64,000 bases of DNA from VRUE01 sp963699215 (GTDB lineage Bacteria > Actinomycetota > Thermoleophilia > Solirubrobacterales > 70-9). The notes under the pieces were generated by a model that was given only the letters and a program-made list of their open reading frames with translations, did no database searches and was not told the origin of the DNA. Positions within the stretch are counted from its first letter, which is position 1. Each line of letters begins with the position of its first letter. Positions 17,896 through 26,422 of the stretch are shown here, piece by piece. The translations under genes were made by a program, and so were the position numbers. The stretch covers positions 1,736,001 through 1,800,000 of the forward strand of contig OY969422.1 in assembly GCA_963699215.1 (NCBI GenBank), given 5' to 3'.

Positions 17896-18119
17896 CGCGG
17901 CCGGCCGGCGTGCCCGTTCTGGCGATGGTCGACCTTCGTGTCTCCGACCAGCTCGTGTCGCACCCATTCGTCGAAGCTCGGGGGGCAGAGCAAGGCCATC
18001 TGCGAGGCGATCGACATCGCCCCAGCCACCTCCATGCCGGCACTGCTCAGCCGCGGACGCCGCCTTCTGTTGAAAAGTCTCATGGCCGCGATGCTCTCGC
18101 CAATGACGTCCGTTCGCAT
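17892..18119 (-). CDS. Small uncharacterised protein coupled to the amidohydrolase
   Basis: The 75-residue frame begins MRTDVIGESIAAMRLFNRRRR, has a plausible globular core (MSIASQMALLCPPSFDEWV) and a hydrophilic tail. It is unlike a random frame in this GC-rich DNA. Its TGA overlaps the proposed TTG start of the amidohydrolase, which suggests translational coupling. A short GGGG-GCA-CCCC inverted repeat overlaps the region just upstream of the start. An internal ATG at 18083 is an alternative start. No family recognised. Confidence 0.45.
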   Translation of the reverse strand: MRTDVIGESIAAMRLFNRRRRPRLSSAGMEVAGAMSIASQMALLCPPSFDEWVRHELVGDTKVDHRQNGHAGRPR

Positions 18120-18177
18120 CAGGGGGCACCCCTGATCTTTTCCCGAAGGCTTTGCGTAGGGGGCTCTCGCTAAGACC

Positions 18178-19869
18178 TCACCCTTTGGGGATCTGCGGCG
18201 GGCTGCCTGCCCGATCCGACTCCTTGAGGTACTGATGGACGAAGGCGATCGCCATGCTGCCCTCGCCGACGGCGGCGGCGACGCGCTTCACCGGGCCGAA
18301 GCGGACGTCGCCGCAGGCGAAGATGCCGGGGACGCTCGTCTCCAGGAGGTAGGGGTCGCGGTCGAGCGTCCAGTGCTCGGCCGAGCGCATGTCGGCGCCG
18401 GTGAGCACGTAGCCGTGGCGGTCGAGCGCGATCTCGGACGGCAGCCACGCCGTTTCAGCGTTCGCGCCGATGAAGAGGAACAGCCCGCCCGACTCGAGCT
18501 GGGTCGTCTCTCCCGTCGCCGAGCTGCGGACGTCGATCGCCTCGAGCGAGTCGACGCCGTGCACGGCCGCCACCTCGGTGCCGAACATGACGTCGATGTT
18601 CGAGCGGGTGGCGAGCTGGTCGATGAGGTAGCGCGACATGCTCTTCTCGAGCCGGTCGCCTCGGCAGAGGATGGTCACGCTCTTGGCGTGGGCGGAGAAG
18701 AACAGCGCCGCCTGCCCGGCCGAGTTGCCCGCGCCGACGATATGGACGTCGAGGCCGTGCGTGTTCGAGGCTTCGCTGCGCGCCGCCCCATGTGAGATGC
18801 CCTTCCCGGCCAGGCGGTCGAACCCGTCGATCGGCAGGCGCCGCCACGTCACTCCGCAGGCGAGGATGATCGTCCGCGCACGGAGGACGTCGCCGGCGTC
18901 GAGGTGCAGCTCGCGGTTCGCGGCGTCGATCCGCGTAATCGACCGGGTGACGAGGATCTCGGCGCCGAGCCGCCGCGCCTGCCGAAGCGCGCGGCTCGCC
19001 AGCTCGTCTCCCGAGACGCCGGACGGGAAGCCAAGGTAGTTCTCGATCCGGGAGGAGGTGCCGGCCTGGCCGCCGGGCGCCTCGCGCTCGACCACGATCG
19101 TGCGCAGGCCCTCCGACGCCCCGTACACGGCGGCGGCCAGCCCCGCCGGGCCGGCGCCGACGATCACCGCGTCGTACTCCGCGGCGCTCGCCTCGGTGTC
19201 GACGCCGAGCAGCTCGGCCACCCGGCGGAGGTGGGGCTTGACCGCGGTCTTGCCGTCGACGACCCGGATCGCGGGCCAGTCCTCCTCGGCGGGCAGGGAG
19301 CCGCCCCACTGGTCCGCCGCGTCGGGGGTCTCGGGCGTGAGCCACTTGAACGTGATCTGGTTGCGGTCGAGAAAGCGCCGCAGCTCGGCGCAGGACGCAT
19401 CCCAGCGATGCCCGACCACGAGCGCGCGGGGCGGCGGCGGGTCGGCCGCGAGGGCCTCGAGGCCGTGCGAGCCGCCCATCCTGTGCCCCGCGAGCCTGCC
19501 GACTTCCTTGGCGACGTCCGGCACCACGGCGGCGACGGCGTGGTAGTCCTGAGTCTCGATCCGCATCACGCGCGACTGCTCCGCCGCACGGAAGCCGACC
19601 GGGAACACGGTCCCGAGCACGATCGGCACCTCGCCGAAGATGTCCCCGGGGAGACGCTCGCCGATCACGCGCTCGACCCCGTCGACGGTCTTGACCGCCT
19701 CGATGCGACCCGCGAGCACGGCGAAGATCGCGCGTTCGTCCTCCTCGTGCGCCGCGTACTCGCCCGGCACGAGGCTGAGATCCGCCGCCGCGCGAGCAAG
19801 CCGTTCCCGCTCGGCGGTGGTGAGGGCCGCGAAGACGGCGACTTCGCGGATCTCCTCGGCGCTCACCAT
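18178..19869 (-). CDS. Cyclic-nucleotide-domain plus thioredoxin-reductase-like flavoprotein lacking the CxxC
   Basis: Residues about 1-125 form a cNMP-binding-like domain (FAALTTAERERLARAA ... LPGDIFGEVPIVLGTVFPV). A thioredoxin-like linker region follows (RALVVGHRWDASCAELRRFLDRNQI), then a class II pyridine-nucleotide oxidoreductase from about 238. That part has the FAD motif GAGPAGLAAAVYGASEGL, the NAD(P)H motif VGAGNSAGQAALFFS, and a final FACGDVR. The place where thioredoxin reductase has its redox pair CATC reads ISHGAARSEA, so no dithiol is present and classical thioredoxin reduction is unlikely. Start ATG 19869 (MVSAEEIREV) is where homology begins. A role as a redox sensor or as a reductase for another partner is possible. 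Confidence 0.8.
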   Translation of the reverse strand: MVSAEEIREVAVFAALTTAERERLARAAADLSLVPGEYAAHEEDERAIFAVLAGRIEAVKTVDGVERVIGERLPGDIFGEVPIVLGTVFPVGFRAAEQSRVMRIETQDYHAVAAVVPDVAKEVGRLAGHRMGGSHGLEALAADPPPPRALVVGHRWDASCAELRRFLDRNQITFKWLTPETPDAADQWGGSLPAEEDWPAIRVVDGKTAVKPHLRRVAELLGVDTEASAAEYDAVIVGAGPAGLAAAVYGASEGLRTIVVEREAPGGQAGTSSRIENYLGFPSGVSGDELASRALRQARRLGAEILVTRSITRIDAANRELHLDAGDVLRARTIILACGVTWRRLPIDGFDRLAGKGISHGAARSEASNTHGLDVHIVGAGNSAGQAALFFSAHAKSVTILCRGDRLEKSMSRYLIDQLATRSNIDVMFGTEVAAVHGVDSLEAIDVRSSATGETTQLESGGLFLFIGANAETAWLPSEIALDRHGYVLTGADMRSAEHWTLDRDPYLLETSVPGIFACGDVRFGPVKRVAAAVGEGSMAIAFVHQYLKESDRAGSPPQIPKG

Positions 19870-20020
19870 GTGCGGCTCGGGCGGTCGGCCATGCGGAGGG
19901 CAGGGTACTCCGCTGTGCGCTCCCTCCGAGCCCCTGGCGCCGTTGGCTGGTGGGTGGGTGTTATGCAATAAAATTCTTTAGTAAAGTGCCGGGCCGATCT
20001 CGAATGGGGGACCTGGGGAG

Positions 20021-20578
20021 ATGAAGACGGGTAGGCGCCTGCTGTTGGCGGCTGTGGCTGTGGGCATTGCCGTGACGATGCTCGCGGCAGTCTCATCCGC
20101 GTCGGCATCAGTGTGGAAACACGAAGGGGCGAACATCGCCAAACCGGTCAAATTCAAAGTGACCGGCGAAGAACTGCTCGAAACCGGCACCGGAGGCATG
20201 ACCTGCGAAATACAGGCGACCGTGGTCACCGAAGGCGGCAGCGTCGGGGAAGTCACCTGGTTCGAAACGACCGGATGCGCGGGGGGCTTCGGCGACCTGG
20301 CCGGCTGCTCGGCGGTGGCGTCGCTGGCCCTGGGACTTCCCTGGGACGTCCACGTCAACACCTCGACCCTGGCGATCACAAAATGGCGCGTCCGGCGAGA
20401 ATTCGACGCCGGCTGCGCGGTCTCCGAACTCGACAAAACGATTGCCAGCGTGTTCGTCCTACCCGATGTCCCCGCGGCGATCTCCGAACTGGAAATCATC
20501 GGCAAAACCGGCACCTACAGCATCGTCGGCCTGCTGGGCGTCGCCGCGCCGAACGCCGGCACATACGGGATCGGCTGA
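20021..20578 (+). CDS. Secreted protein of unknown function
   Basis: The 185-residue product has a clear signal peptide (KTGRRLLLAAVAVGIAVTML, predicted cleavage near SSASAS-V). The mature part of about 155 residues is rich in Thr, Gly and beta-prone stretches, with four Cys that could form two disulfides (TCEIQ, TGCAGG, GCSAV, GCAVS). ATG 20021 is preceded by a GGGG-rich stretch ending CTGGGGAG. The AT-rich sequence at about 19961-19985 (TATGCAATAAAATTC) between this gene and the divergent flavoprotein is the likely promoter. No catalytic motif seen and no family that I can name. Confidence 0.65.
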   Translation: MKTGRRLLLAAVAVGIAVTMLAAVSSASASVWKHEGANIAKPVKFKVTGEELLETGTGGMTCEIQATVVTEGGSVGEVTWFETTGCAGGFGDLAGCSAVASLALGLPWDVHVNTSTLAITKWRVRREFDAGCAVSELDKTIASVFVLPDVPAAISELEIIGKTGTYSIVGLLGVAAPNAGTYGIG

Positions 20579-20648
20579 GCCCCACCGCCGTATCTCACGA
20601 GGCTTGCGAGTCGAGTGTCGCGAGCGCGCGATGGAATAGTTGAGAGCT

Positions 20649-21410
20649 GTGACCGAGCAAGCGAAAGCCGACAGCGCGGCGGTGCGCGCGGTCGTGCGCG
20701 GGGATGTGCAGGCCGTCGGCTACCGCGACGCCACGCTGCGGTTGGCGCGCGAGCTGGGCGTCATGGGCTGGGTGCGCAACGAGGACGAGGGCGGCGTGCT
20801 CGTCCACGCCGAGGGGCCCGAGAAGGCGGTCGAGGATCTGGTGGCGTTCCTGAACGAGGGGCCGCCGGCCGCCCGGGTGGCCGAGGTGACGATCGAGCCG
20901 GTCAAGGTCGAGGGCCATGAGCAGTTCGCGATCCGCGGCGTCAGCGCCGGCGCCTTCGTCGTGCAGGAGCACGCCGCCACCGCCCATCACTTCGACCTGC
21001 GCCTCGAGGTCGGCGGGGTCATGCGCTCCTGGGCGGTTCCGAAGGGCCCCTCGCTGGACCCCGCCGTCAAGCGCCTCGCCGTGCAGGTCGTCGACCACGC
21101 GATCGCCCACAGCGCCTCCGAGGGCGAGGTCGGGGACGGCCACGCGATCGTCTGGGACCGGGGGAGCTACGAGCAGGGCGGCCGGGTCGCCTGGCCGGAG
21201 GCACTCGAGCGCGGCCACGCCGTCTTCGTCCTCCACGGCGAGAAGCTGCGCGGCGGCTTTGCCTTGCAGCGCACCCGTCCCGGCGAGAAGGCTCAGTGGC
21301 TGTTGATCAAGCGCCGCGACGAGCACGCGCGCCCGGGCTCGGACGTGGTCGCCGAACGACCGCAGTCGGTGATCGGCGGCAGCACCCTCGACGAGCTGCG
21401 TGGCGTTTAG
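20649..21410 (+). CDS. Acylphosphatase fused to a LigD-type 3'-phosphoesterase domain
   Basis: Residues about 12-95 are an acylphosphatase: VVRGDVQAVGYRDATLR carries the catalytic Arg, and WVRNEDEGGVLVHAEG follows. Residues about 100-235 are the phosphoesterase (PE) domain found in bacterial DNA ligase D: FVVQEHAATAHHFDLRLEV, MRSWAVPKGPS, IVWDRGSYE, and KLRGGFALQRT, followed by WLLIKRRDE. The PE domain trims 3'-phosphate and ribonucleotide ends during non-homologous end joining. Acylphosphatase hydrolyses carboxyl-phosphate bonds, so the pairing is unexpected. GTG 20649 is chosen over TTG 20640 because a TAGTTG hexamer 6 bases upstream gives the leaderless spacing seen at nearby genes. No ligase or Ku gene is adjacent. 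Confidence 0.78.
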   Translation: MTEQAKADSAAVRAVVRGDVQAVGYRDATLRLARELGVMGWVRNEDEGGVLVHAEGPEKAVEDLVAFLNEGPPAARVAEVTIEPVKVEGHEQFAIRGVSAGAFVVQEHAATAHHFDLRLEVGGVMRSWAVPKGPSLDPAVKRLAVQVVDHAIAHSASEGEVGDGHAIVWDRGSYEQGGRVAWPEALERGHAVFVLHGEKLRGGFALQRTRPGEKAQWLLIKRRDEHARPGSDVVAERPQSVIGGSTLDELRGV

Positions 21411-21419
21411 GGTTGCACT

Positions 21420-21845
21420 GTGGAGTTGGGGCCCGACACGAAGGCCGTGTTGCTGGCGGCGGCGGCGATGTTCCTCTGGGCCCTGCTGCTCGGAGTGTGG
21501 AAGTACCGCCAGATGGTCGCCTCGCCCGAGGGCCACGCTCACCCTTACGTAGATACCGCGCACCGAGCGGCGTTGCTCTACAGCTTCGCTCTGCTCCTGG
21601 TCGCCACCTTCGTCGAGTTGAGCGAGTGGAGCACCCTGGTCAACCTGCTCGCCGCCGGGGCGATGACCCTCTACTTCTACGCGGCGGTCGCCGGCTACGC
21701 GCTGCACGGTTGGCGGCGCGACACCGACAACCAGATCCGCGATCGGGTGCCGGGCCTTCACCCCTTCATGGTCACCCTGATCGTCGCCGAGATCGGCGGC
21801 TGGCTGGTCCTGATCGCCGGCTTCCTCGCCAGCCAGGTCTTCTGA
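21420..21845 (+). CDS. Four-helix membrane protein of unknown function
   Basis: The 141-residue product has four hydrophobic helices: about residues 8-28, 58-76, 78-98 and 116-138. The loops are short and no catalytic motif is evident. GTG 21420 follows TAGGGT (21408-21413) by 6 bases, which indicates a leaderless mRNA. It is flanked by the acylphosphatase fusion and the monooxygenase, each with its own promoter-like hexamer, so it is probably a single-gene unit. No family recognised. Confidence 0.65.
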   Translation: MELGPDTKAVLLAAAAMFLWALLLGVWKYRQMVASPEGHAHPYVDTAHRAALLYSFALLLVATFVELSEWSTLVNLLAAGAMTLYFYAAVAGYALHGWRRDTDNQIRDRVPGLHPFMVTLIVAEIGGWLVLIAGFLASQVF

Positions 21846-21894
21846 GCGCCATCCGATCGGGCCGATCGCCCTCCTGAGCCCTATTCTGGGCGGC

Positions 21895-23394
21895 ATGCAG
21901 CCTGACCACGAGGTTGTCGTGATCGGTGCCGGATTCTCCGGGATCGGCACCGCGATCAAGCTCGACCAGGCGGGGATCGACGATTGGGTCGTGCTCGAGG
22001 CTGGGGACGGGGTCGGTGGCACCTGGCACTGGAACACCTACCCCGGCGTCGGCGTCGACATCCCCTCGTTCAGCTACCAGTTCTCCTTCGAGCAGCGTGC
22101 CGACTGGTCGCGCGTCTACGCGCCCGGCCAGGAGCTGAAGGCCTACGCCGAGCACTGCGTCGACGCCTACGGCCTGCGTCCCCGGATCCGCCTCAACACG
22201 AAGGTCAGCGGGGCGGCGTTCGACGACGAGCATCACCTCTGGCGCCTGACGATCGCCGACGGGGCGACCGTCACCGCACGGTTCCTGGTCGGCGCAACCG
22301 GCGTCTTCACCCAGCCGAAGAACCCCGACATACCGGGAATCGAGACCTTCGCAGGGTCGACGATGCACACCGCGCGCTGGGATCACGAGGAGGACCTGGG
22401 CGGCCGCAGGGTGGCGATCGTCGGCACCGGTGCCTCCGCCGTCCAGATCATCCCCACGATCGCGCCCGAGGTCGAGAAGCTGGTCGTGCTGCAGCGCACC
22501 CCGATCTGGTGCCTGCCGAAGCCGGACGCGCGGCTCGGGTCGCGCGTGCGCCGGCTGCTCGGCCGCGTCCCGGGCGCGCAAGGCGCGGCGCGGGCCTTGA
22601 GCCAGGCTTACGTCGAGCTCAACTTCCCCCTGCCGGCGCATTTCCACGGTGTGGTCCCGATCGCCACCGGAGCGGAACGCCTCGGGCTCAGGCACCTGCG
22701 CCGCCAGGTGCGCGACCCGGCCCTGCGGGAGAAGCTGACGCCGCGCTACGGGCTCGGCTGCAAGCGACCGAGCTTCTCGAACGATTACCTGGCGACGTTC
22801 AACCGCCCCAACGTCCAGCTCGAGACGACCCCGATCGAGGCGATCGCGCCCTCCGCCGTGCGCACCGTCGACGGCGGCGAGCACGAGATCGACGTGCTCA
22901 TCCTCGCGACCGGCTTCCAGGTGTTCGACAAGGGGAACATGCCCGCCTTCCGGGTACACGGCAGCGACGGGGTCGAGCTCGCGCAGTGGTGGGACGAGAA
23001 CCGCTTCCAGGCCTACGAGGGCGTGAGCGTGCCCGGCTTTCCCAACATGTTCATGATCCTCGGGCCCTACGGCTTCAACGGCTCCAGCTACTTCACCCTG
23101 ATCGAGAACCAGGCGCGCCACATCGTGCGCTGCCTGCGCCGCGCGCGCAGCACCGGGTCGACGTCGGTCGAGGTCACCCGCGAGGCAAACCGGCGCTACT
23201 TCGAGACGATGCTGTCCCGCCGCGACCGCCAGGTGTTCTTCCGGGACAGCTGCGCGACGGCGAACAGCTACTACTTCGACTCCCACGGCGACGTGCCGTT
23301 CCGGTCCGCGACCACGCTGGAGACGGCCTGGCACAGCGCCCGGTTCGACCTCGGCGACTACCGGTTCACGCAACTCGATCTAGCGAGGGGATGA
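21895..23394 (+). CDS. FAD-dependent Baeyer-Villiger-type monooxygenase
   Basis: The 499-residue protein shows an N-terminal FAD Rossmann motif (VIGAGFSGIGTAIKL). The class B monooxygenase fingerprint FAGSTMHTARWD (F-x-G-x-x-x-H-x-x-x-W) comes next, with the NADPH Rossmann motif VAIVGTGASAVQI directly after it. A central ATGF motif and the C-terminal NMFMILGPYGFNG complete the pattern. Such enzymes insert oxygen next to a ketone, or oxidise heteroatoms, using NADPH and O2. ATG 21895 follows TATTCT (21882-21887) by 7 bases, so the message is probably leaderless. The stop overlaps or abuts the formate dehydrogenase start, so the two are one operon. The natural substrate is unknown. Confidence 0.85.
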   Translation: MQPDHEVVVIGAGFSGIGTAIKLDQAGIDDWVVLEAGDGVGGTWHWNTYPGVGVDIPSFSYQFSFEQRADWSRVYAPGQELKAYAEHCVDAYGLRPRIRLNTKVSGAAFDDEHHLWRLTIADGATVTARFLVGATGVFTQPKNPDIPGIETFAGSTMHTARWDHEEDLGGRRVAIVGTGASAVQIIPTIAPEVEKLVVLQRTPIWCLPKPDARLGSRVRRLLGRVPGAQGAARALSQAYVELNFPLPAHFHGVVPIATGAERLGLRHLRRQVRDPALREKLTPRYGLGCKRPSFSNDYLATFNRPNVQLETTPIEAIAPSAVRTVDGGEHEIDVLILATGFQVFDKGNMPAFRVHGSDGVELAQWWDENRFQAYEGVSVPGFPNMFMILGPYGFNGSSYFTLIENQARHIVRCLRRARSTGSTSVEVTREANRRYFETMLSRRDRQVFFRDSCATANSYYFDSHGDVPFRSATTLETAWHSARFDLGDYRFTQLDLARG

Positions 23395-23399
23395 AGCGC

Positions 23400-24605
23400 A
23401 TGGCGAACGTTCTCTGTGTCCTTTACGACGACCCGGTGGACGGCTATCCGCCGTCCTACGCACGCGACGAGATCCCGGCGATCGAGCGCTACCACGACGG
23501 TCAGAGCACGCCGACGCCCGAGGCGCTCGGCTTCACGCCCGGCGAGCTGGTCGGCAGCGTCTCGGGGGAGCTGGGGCTGCGCGAGTTCCTCGAGCAGCGT
23601 GGGCACCGGTTGATCGTCACCTCCGACAAGGACGGCCCCGACTCGGTCTTCGAGCGCGAGCTCCCCGAGGCCGAGGTCGTCATCTCGCAGCCGTTCTGGC
23701 CCGCCTACCTGACGGCCGAGCGGATCGCCAAGGCGCCCAAGCTGAAGCTGGCGCTGACGGCCGGCATCGGCTCCGACCACGTCGACCTGCAGGCGGCGAT
23801 CGAGCACGGCCTGACGGTCGCCGAGGTGACCTACTCCAACAGCATCAGCGTGGCCGAGCACGTGGTGATGATGATCCTCGGCCTGGTCCGCAACTACATC
23901 CCCTCCTACCAAGTGGTGGTGGACGGCGGCTGGAACATCGCCGACTGCGCGTCGCGCTCCTACGACCTGGAGGGAATGCAGGTGGGCACGGTCGCCGCCG
24001 GGCGCATCGGCTCGGCGGTGCTGCGGCGGCTGGTGCCGTTCGAGGTCGGCCTGCACTACACCGATCGCCACCGCCTCCCGGCCGAGGTCGAGGAGGAGCT
24101 GGGCGTCACCTTCCACCCCACTGTGGAGTCGCTGGTGGAGGTCTGCGACGTGGTCACGATCAACGCGCCGCTTCACCCCGAGACCGAGAACCTGTTCGAC
24201 GTGGACCTGCTCGCCAGGATGAAGCGGGGCTCGTATCTGATCAACACCGCGCGCGGCAAGATCTGCGACCGCGACGCGGTCGCGCGGGCATGCGAGAGCG
24301 GCCAGCTGGCCGGCTATGCCGGCGACGTCTGGTTCCCCCAACCCGCGCCAAATGACCATCCCTGGCGGACGATGCCCCACCACGGCATGACCCCCCACAC
24401 CTCCGGCACCAGCCTTTCGGCCCAGGCTCGCTACGCCGCCGGGGCGCGCGAGATCCTCGAGTGCTGGTTCGACCAGCGGCCGATCCGCGAGGAATACCTG
24501 ATCGTCGACGGCGGCACCCTCGCCGGCGCGGGAGCGCACTCCTACAGCGAGGGCGACGCCACGGGCGGCTCGGAGGAGGCCGCCCGCTTCAAGAGCGGCC
24601 GGTGA
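23400..24605 (+). CDS. fdh: NAD+-dependent formate dehydrogenase
   Basis: The 401-residue product follows closely the metal-free NAD formate dehydrogenases of methylotrophs, starting with VLCVLYDDPVDGYP. It keeps the substrate/NAD landmarks VVISQPFWPAYLT, SNSISVAEHVVMMIL, GTVAAGRIG, YTDRHRLP (Asp for NAD+ preference), NTARGKICDRDAVA and the catalytic-His stretch MTPHTSGTSL. It oxidises formate to CO2 and yields NADH. ATG 23400 is preferred to ATG 23391: it gives the usual family length and leaves GAGGGG 9 bases upstream. The upstream alternative overlaps the monooxygenase stop. A formaldehyde-dehydrogenase-like gene follows directly, so together they could carry formaldehyde through formate to CO2. 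Confidence 0.93.
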   Translation: MANVLCVLYDDPVDGYPPSYARDEIPAIERYHDGQSTPTPEALGFTPGELVGSVSGELGLREFLEQRGHRLIVTSDKDGPDSVFERELPEAEVVISQPFWPAYLTAERIAKAPKLKLALTAGIGSDHVDLQAAIEHGLTVAEVTYSNSISVAEHVVMMILGLVRNYIPSYQVVVDGGWNIADCASRSYDLEGMQVGTVAAGRIGSAVLRRLVPFEVGLHYTDRHRLPAEVEEELGVTFHPTVESLVEVCDVVTINAPLHPETENLFDVDLLARMKRGSYLINTARGKICDRDAVARACESGQLAGYAGDVWFPQPAPNDHPWRTMPHHGMTPHTSGTSLSAQARYAAGAREILECWFDQRPIREEYLIVDGGTLAGAGAHSYSEGDATGGSEEAARFKSGR

Positions 24606-24609
24606 TCCC

Positions 24610-25716
24610 GTGAAGATGCGCGCCGCGGTGCTCGAGCAGTTCGGCCAGCCGCTCGCCGTGCAGGAGGTCGAGCTCGCCGAGCCGCGGGCAGGCGAGGTCC
24701 TGGTTCGCCTCGTCGCCTGCGGCGTCTGTCACACCGACCTCTACACCGCCTCCGGCGCCGACCCCTCGGGCTACGCGCCGACCGTGCTCGGCCACGAGGG
24801 GGCCGGCGTGGTCGAGCAGGTCGGCCCGGACGTCGTCTCGCTCGCCCCGGGCGATCATGTCGTCACCCTCTTCTCGCCCCAGTGCGGCGAGTGCGTCCAC
24901 TGCCTCGACCCGCGGACCAACCTCTGCCTGGCGATCCGCGAGCAGCAGAACAAGGGCTTCCTCCCCGACGGCACCACCCGCATCGCCCGCGAGGACGAAG
25001 GGATTCGGCATTTCATGGGCTGCTCGACCTTCGCCGAGTACACGGTGATGCCAGAGATCGCCCTGGCGAAGATCGACCCCGAGGCGCCGTTCGAGCATGC
25101 CTGCCTCTTCGCCTGCGGCCTCTCGACCGGCCTAGGGGCCGCAATCAACACCGCTGCGGTGCGGGCGGGCAGCACCTGCGTCGTCTTCGGCGCGGGAATG
25201 GTCGGGCTGGGGGCGGTCGCCGGCTGCCGGCTGCAAGGGGCCGAGCGGATCGTCTGCGTCGATCTCTCTCCCGAGCGGCTCGAGCTGGCCCGCGGCCAGG
25301 GTGCGACCGGCGTCATCGCGGGCGGCGAGGGCGCCGTCGAGGAGATCCTCGAGATGACCGGCGGCTTCGGCGCCGACTACACCTTCGAGGCAACCGGCAA
25401 CGTCGCCGTGATGCGCCAGGCGGTCGAAGCCGCGCGCATGGCCTGGGGCCTCTGCACCGTCGCCGGCGTGGCCGGCAAGGGGGAGACCCTCGACATAATT
25501 CCCCGCCTGCTGATCACCGGTCGCCGCGTGGCCGGCTCCTCCTTCGGCGGCGTCAAGGGGCGCGACCAGGTCCCGAATTTGATCGATCGTTGCCTGGCCG
25601 GCGAGATCGACGTCGAGCCCTTCATCTCTCACCGCCTGACCCTCGACGAGGTCAACCGGGGCTTCGAGCTGATGGAGGCCCAGGACGGGATCCGCAGCGT
25701 CATCGACTTCGGCTAG
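24610..25716 (+). CDS. Zinc-dependent class III-like alcohol dehydrogenase (S-hydroxymethyl-thiol dehydrogenase type)
   Basis: This 368-residue medium-chain dehydrogenase has the catalytic zinc ligands in GVCHTDLY and GHEGAGVVEQVG. The structural-zinc cysteines lie in CGECVHCLDPRTNLC. The cofactor fold is VVFGAGMVGLGAV, followed by CVDLSPERLELA. Length and pattern fit class III ADH / S-(hydroxymethyl)glutathione or mycothiol dehydrogenases, which oxidise the formaldehyde-thiol adduct. Which thiol is used cannot be read from the sequence; in Actinomycetota mycothiol is usual. It starts at GTG 24610, only 4 bases after the formate dehydrogenase stop, so the operon is monooxygenase - formate dehydrogenase - dehydrogenase. 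NDMA-dependent alcohol dehydrogenase is the main alternative. Confidence 0.85.
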   Translation: MKMRAAVLEQFGQPLAVQEVELAEPRAGEVLVRLVACGVCHTDLYTASGADPSGYAPTVLGHEGAGVVEQVGPDVVSLAPGDHVVTLFSPQCGECVHCLDPRTNLCLAIREQQNKGFLPDGTTRIAREDEGIRHFMGCSTFAEYTVMPEIALAKIDPEAPFEHACLFACGLSTGLGAAINTAAVRAGSTCVVFGAGMVGLGAVAGCRLQGAERIVCVDLSPERLELARGQGATGVIAGGEGAVEEILEMTGGFGADYTFEATGNVAVMRQAVEAARMAWGLCTVAGVAGKGETLDIIPRLLITGRRVAGSSFGGVKGRDQVPNLIDRCLAGEIDVEPFISHRLTLDEVNRGFELMEAQDGIRSVIDFG

Positions 25717-25752
25717 CGGAGGAGCGCCGGGGACGACGGCTACGGTTCCCCG

Positions 25753-26406
25753 GTGACTCCGACGATCGACGAGCTGACGGTTGCCGACGCGCCGGCTGCC
25801 TGGTCGGCGCTCGGGTTCGCGGTCGAGGGCGACACCTTCGTCGTCGGGGACGTGCGAATCCGGCTGGCGGGCGCGGACGCGGGCAGGGGGCTGACCGGCT
25901 GGTCGTTGCGCGAGATCGGCGGGACGGAGCTGGACGGGCTCTCGACGACGAGGTCGGACCGCGAGCCGCCGGGCGAGGGGCCCCCGCACCCCAACGGCGT
26001 CACCGCGCTCGACCACGTCGTCGCGATCGCCCCCGCGCTCGACCGGACGGTCGAGAAGTTGCGGGGCGCCGGTCTCGATCTGCGCCGCATCCGCGAGGAG
26101 CCGACGCCCGCAGGCGCCCCGCGGCAGGCGTTCTTCCGCCTCGGGGCGACCATCCTCGAGGTCGTGCAGGAGCCTGAGGAGGCGACCGAGCGTGCCGGGG
26201 GCGACCGACCGGCCTTCTTCTGGGGACTGGCCTTCGTCGCACCCGACCTGGACGCGACCGTCGCCGGGCTCGGCGATCGCGTCAGCGAGATCCGCCCGGC
26301 GATCCAGCCCGGCCGCCGCATCGCCACCCTGCGTCGCTCGGCGGGTCTCGCGGTGCCGGTCGCGCTGATCACGCCGCCGCCCGGCGGCGATGGCGCGAGC
26401 GGCTGA
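25753..26406 (+). CDS. Two-half VOC/glyoxalase-like protein
   Basis: The 217-residue protein shows a VOC-like unit in its middle (NGVTALDHVVAIAPALDRTVEKLRGAGLDLRR ... AFFRLGATILEVVQEPEEA). A second, shorter unit follows (FFWGLAFVAPDLDATVAGLGDRVSEI). The N-terminal 75 residues are a weaker half. Such proteins bind metal and act on small dicarbonyl or aromatic substrates; this one's activity is unknown. GTG 25753 is supported by TACGGT 6 bases upstream (leaderless). It lies 36 bases after the dehydrogenase and may be functionally linked, but has its own -10-like box. Confidence 0.7.
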   Translation: MTPTIDELTVADAPAAWSALGFAVEGDTFVVGDVRIRLAGADAGRGLTGWSLREIGGTELDGLSTTRSDREPPGEGPPHPNGVTALDHVVAIAPALDRTVEKLRGAGLDLRRIREEPTPAGAPRQAFFRLGATILEVVQEPEEATERAGGDRPAFFWGLAFVAPDLDATVAGLGDRVSEIRPAIQPGRRIATLRRSAGLAVPVALITPPPGGDGASG

Positions 26407-26422
26407 GGAGACCGATCGGCGA

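Noticed and set aside
17896..18129. An in-frame N-terminal extension of the amidohydrolase up to ATG 18129.
   Set aside because: The added residues are Arg/Gly/Ala-rich without homology, while the overlapping frame at 17892-18119 looks protein-like and ends on the proposed TTG.
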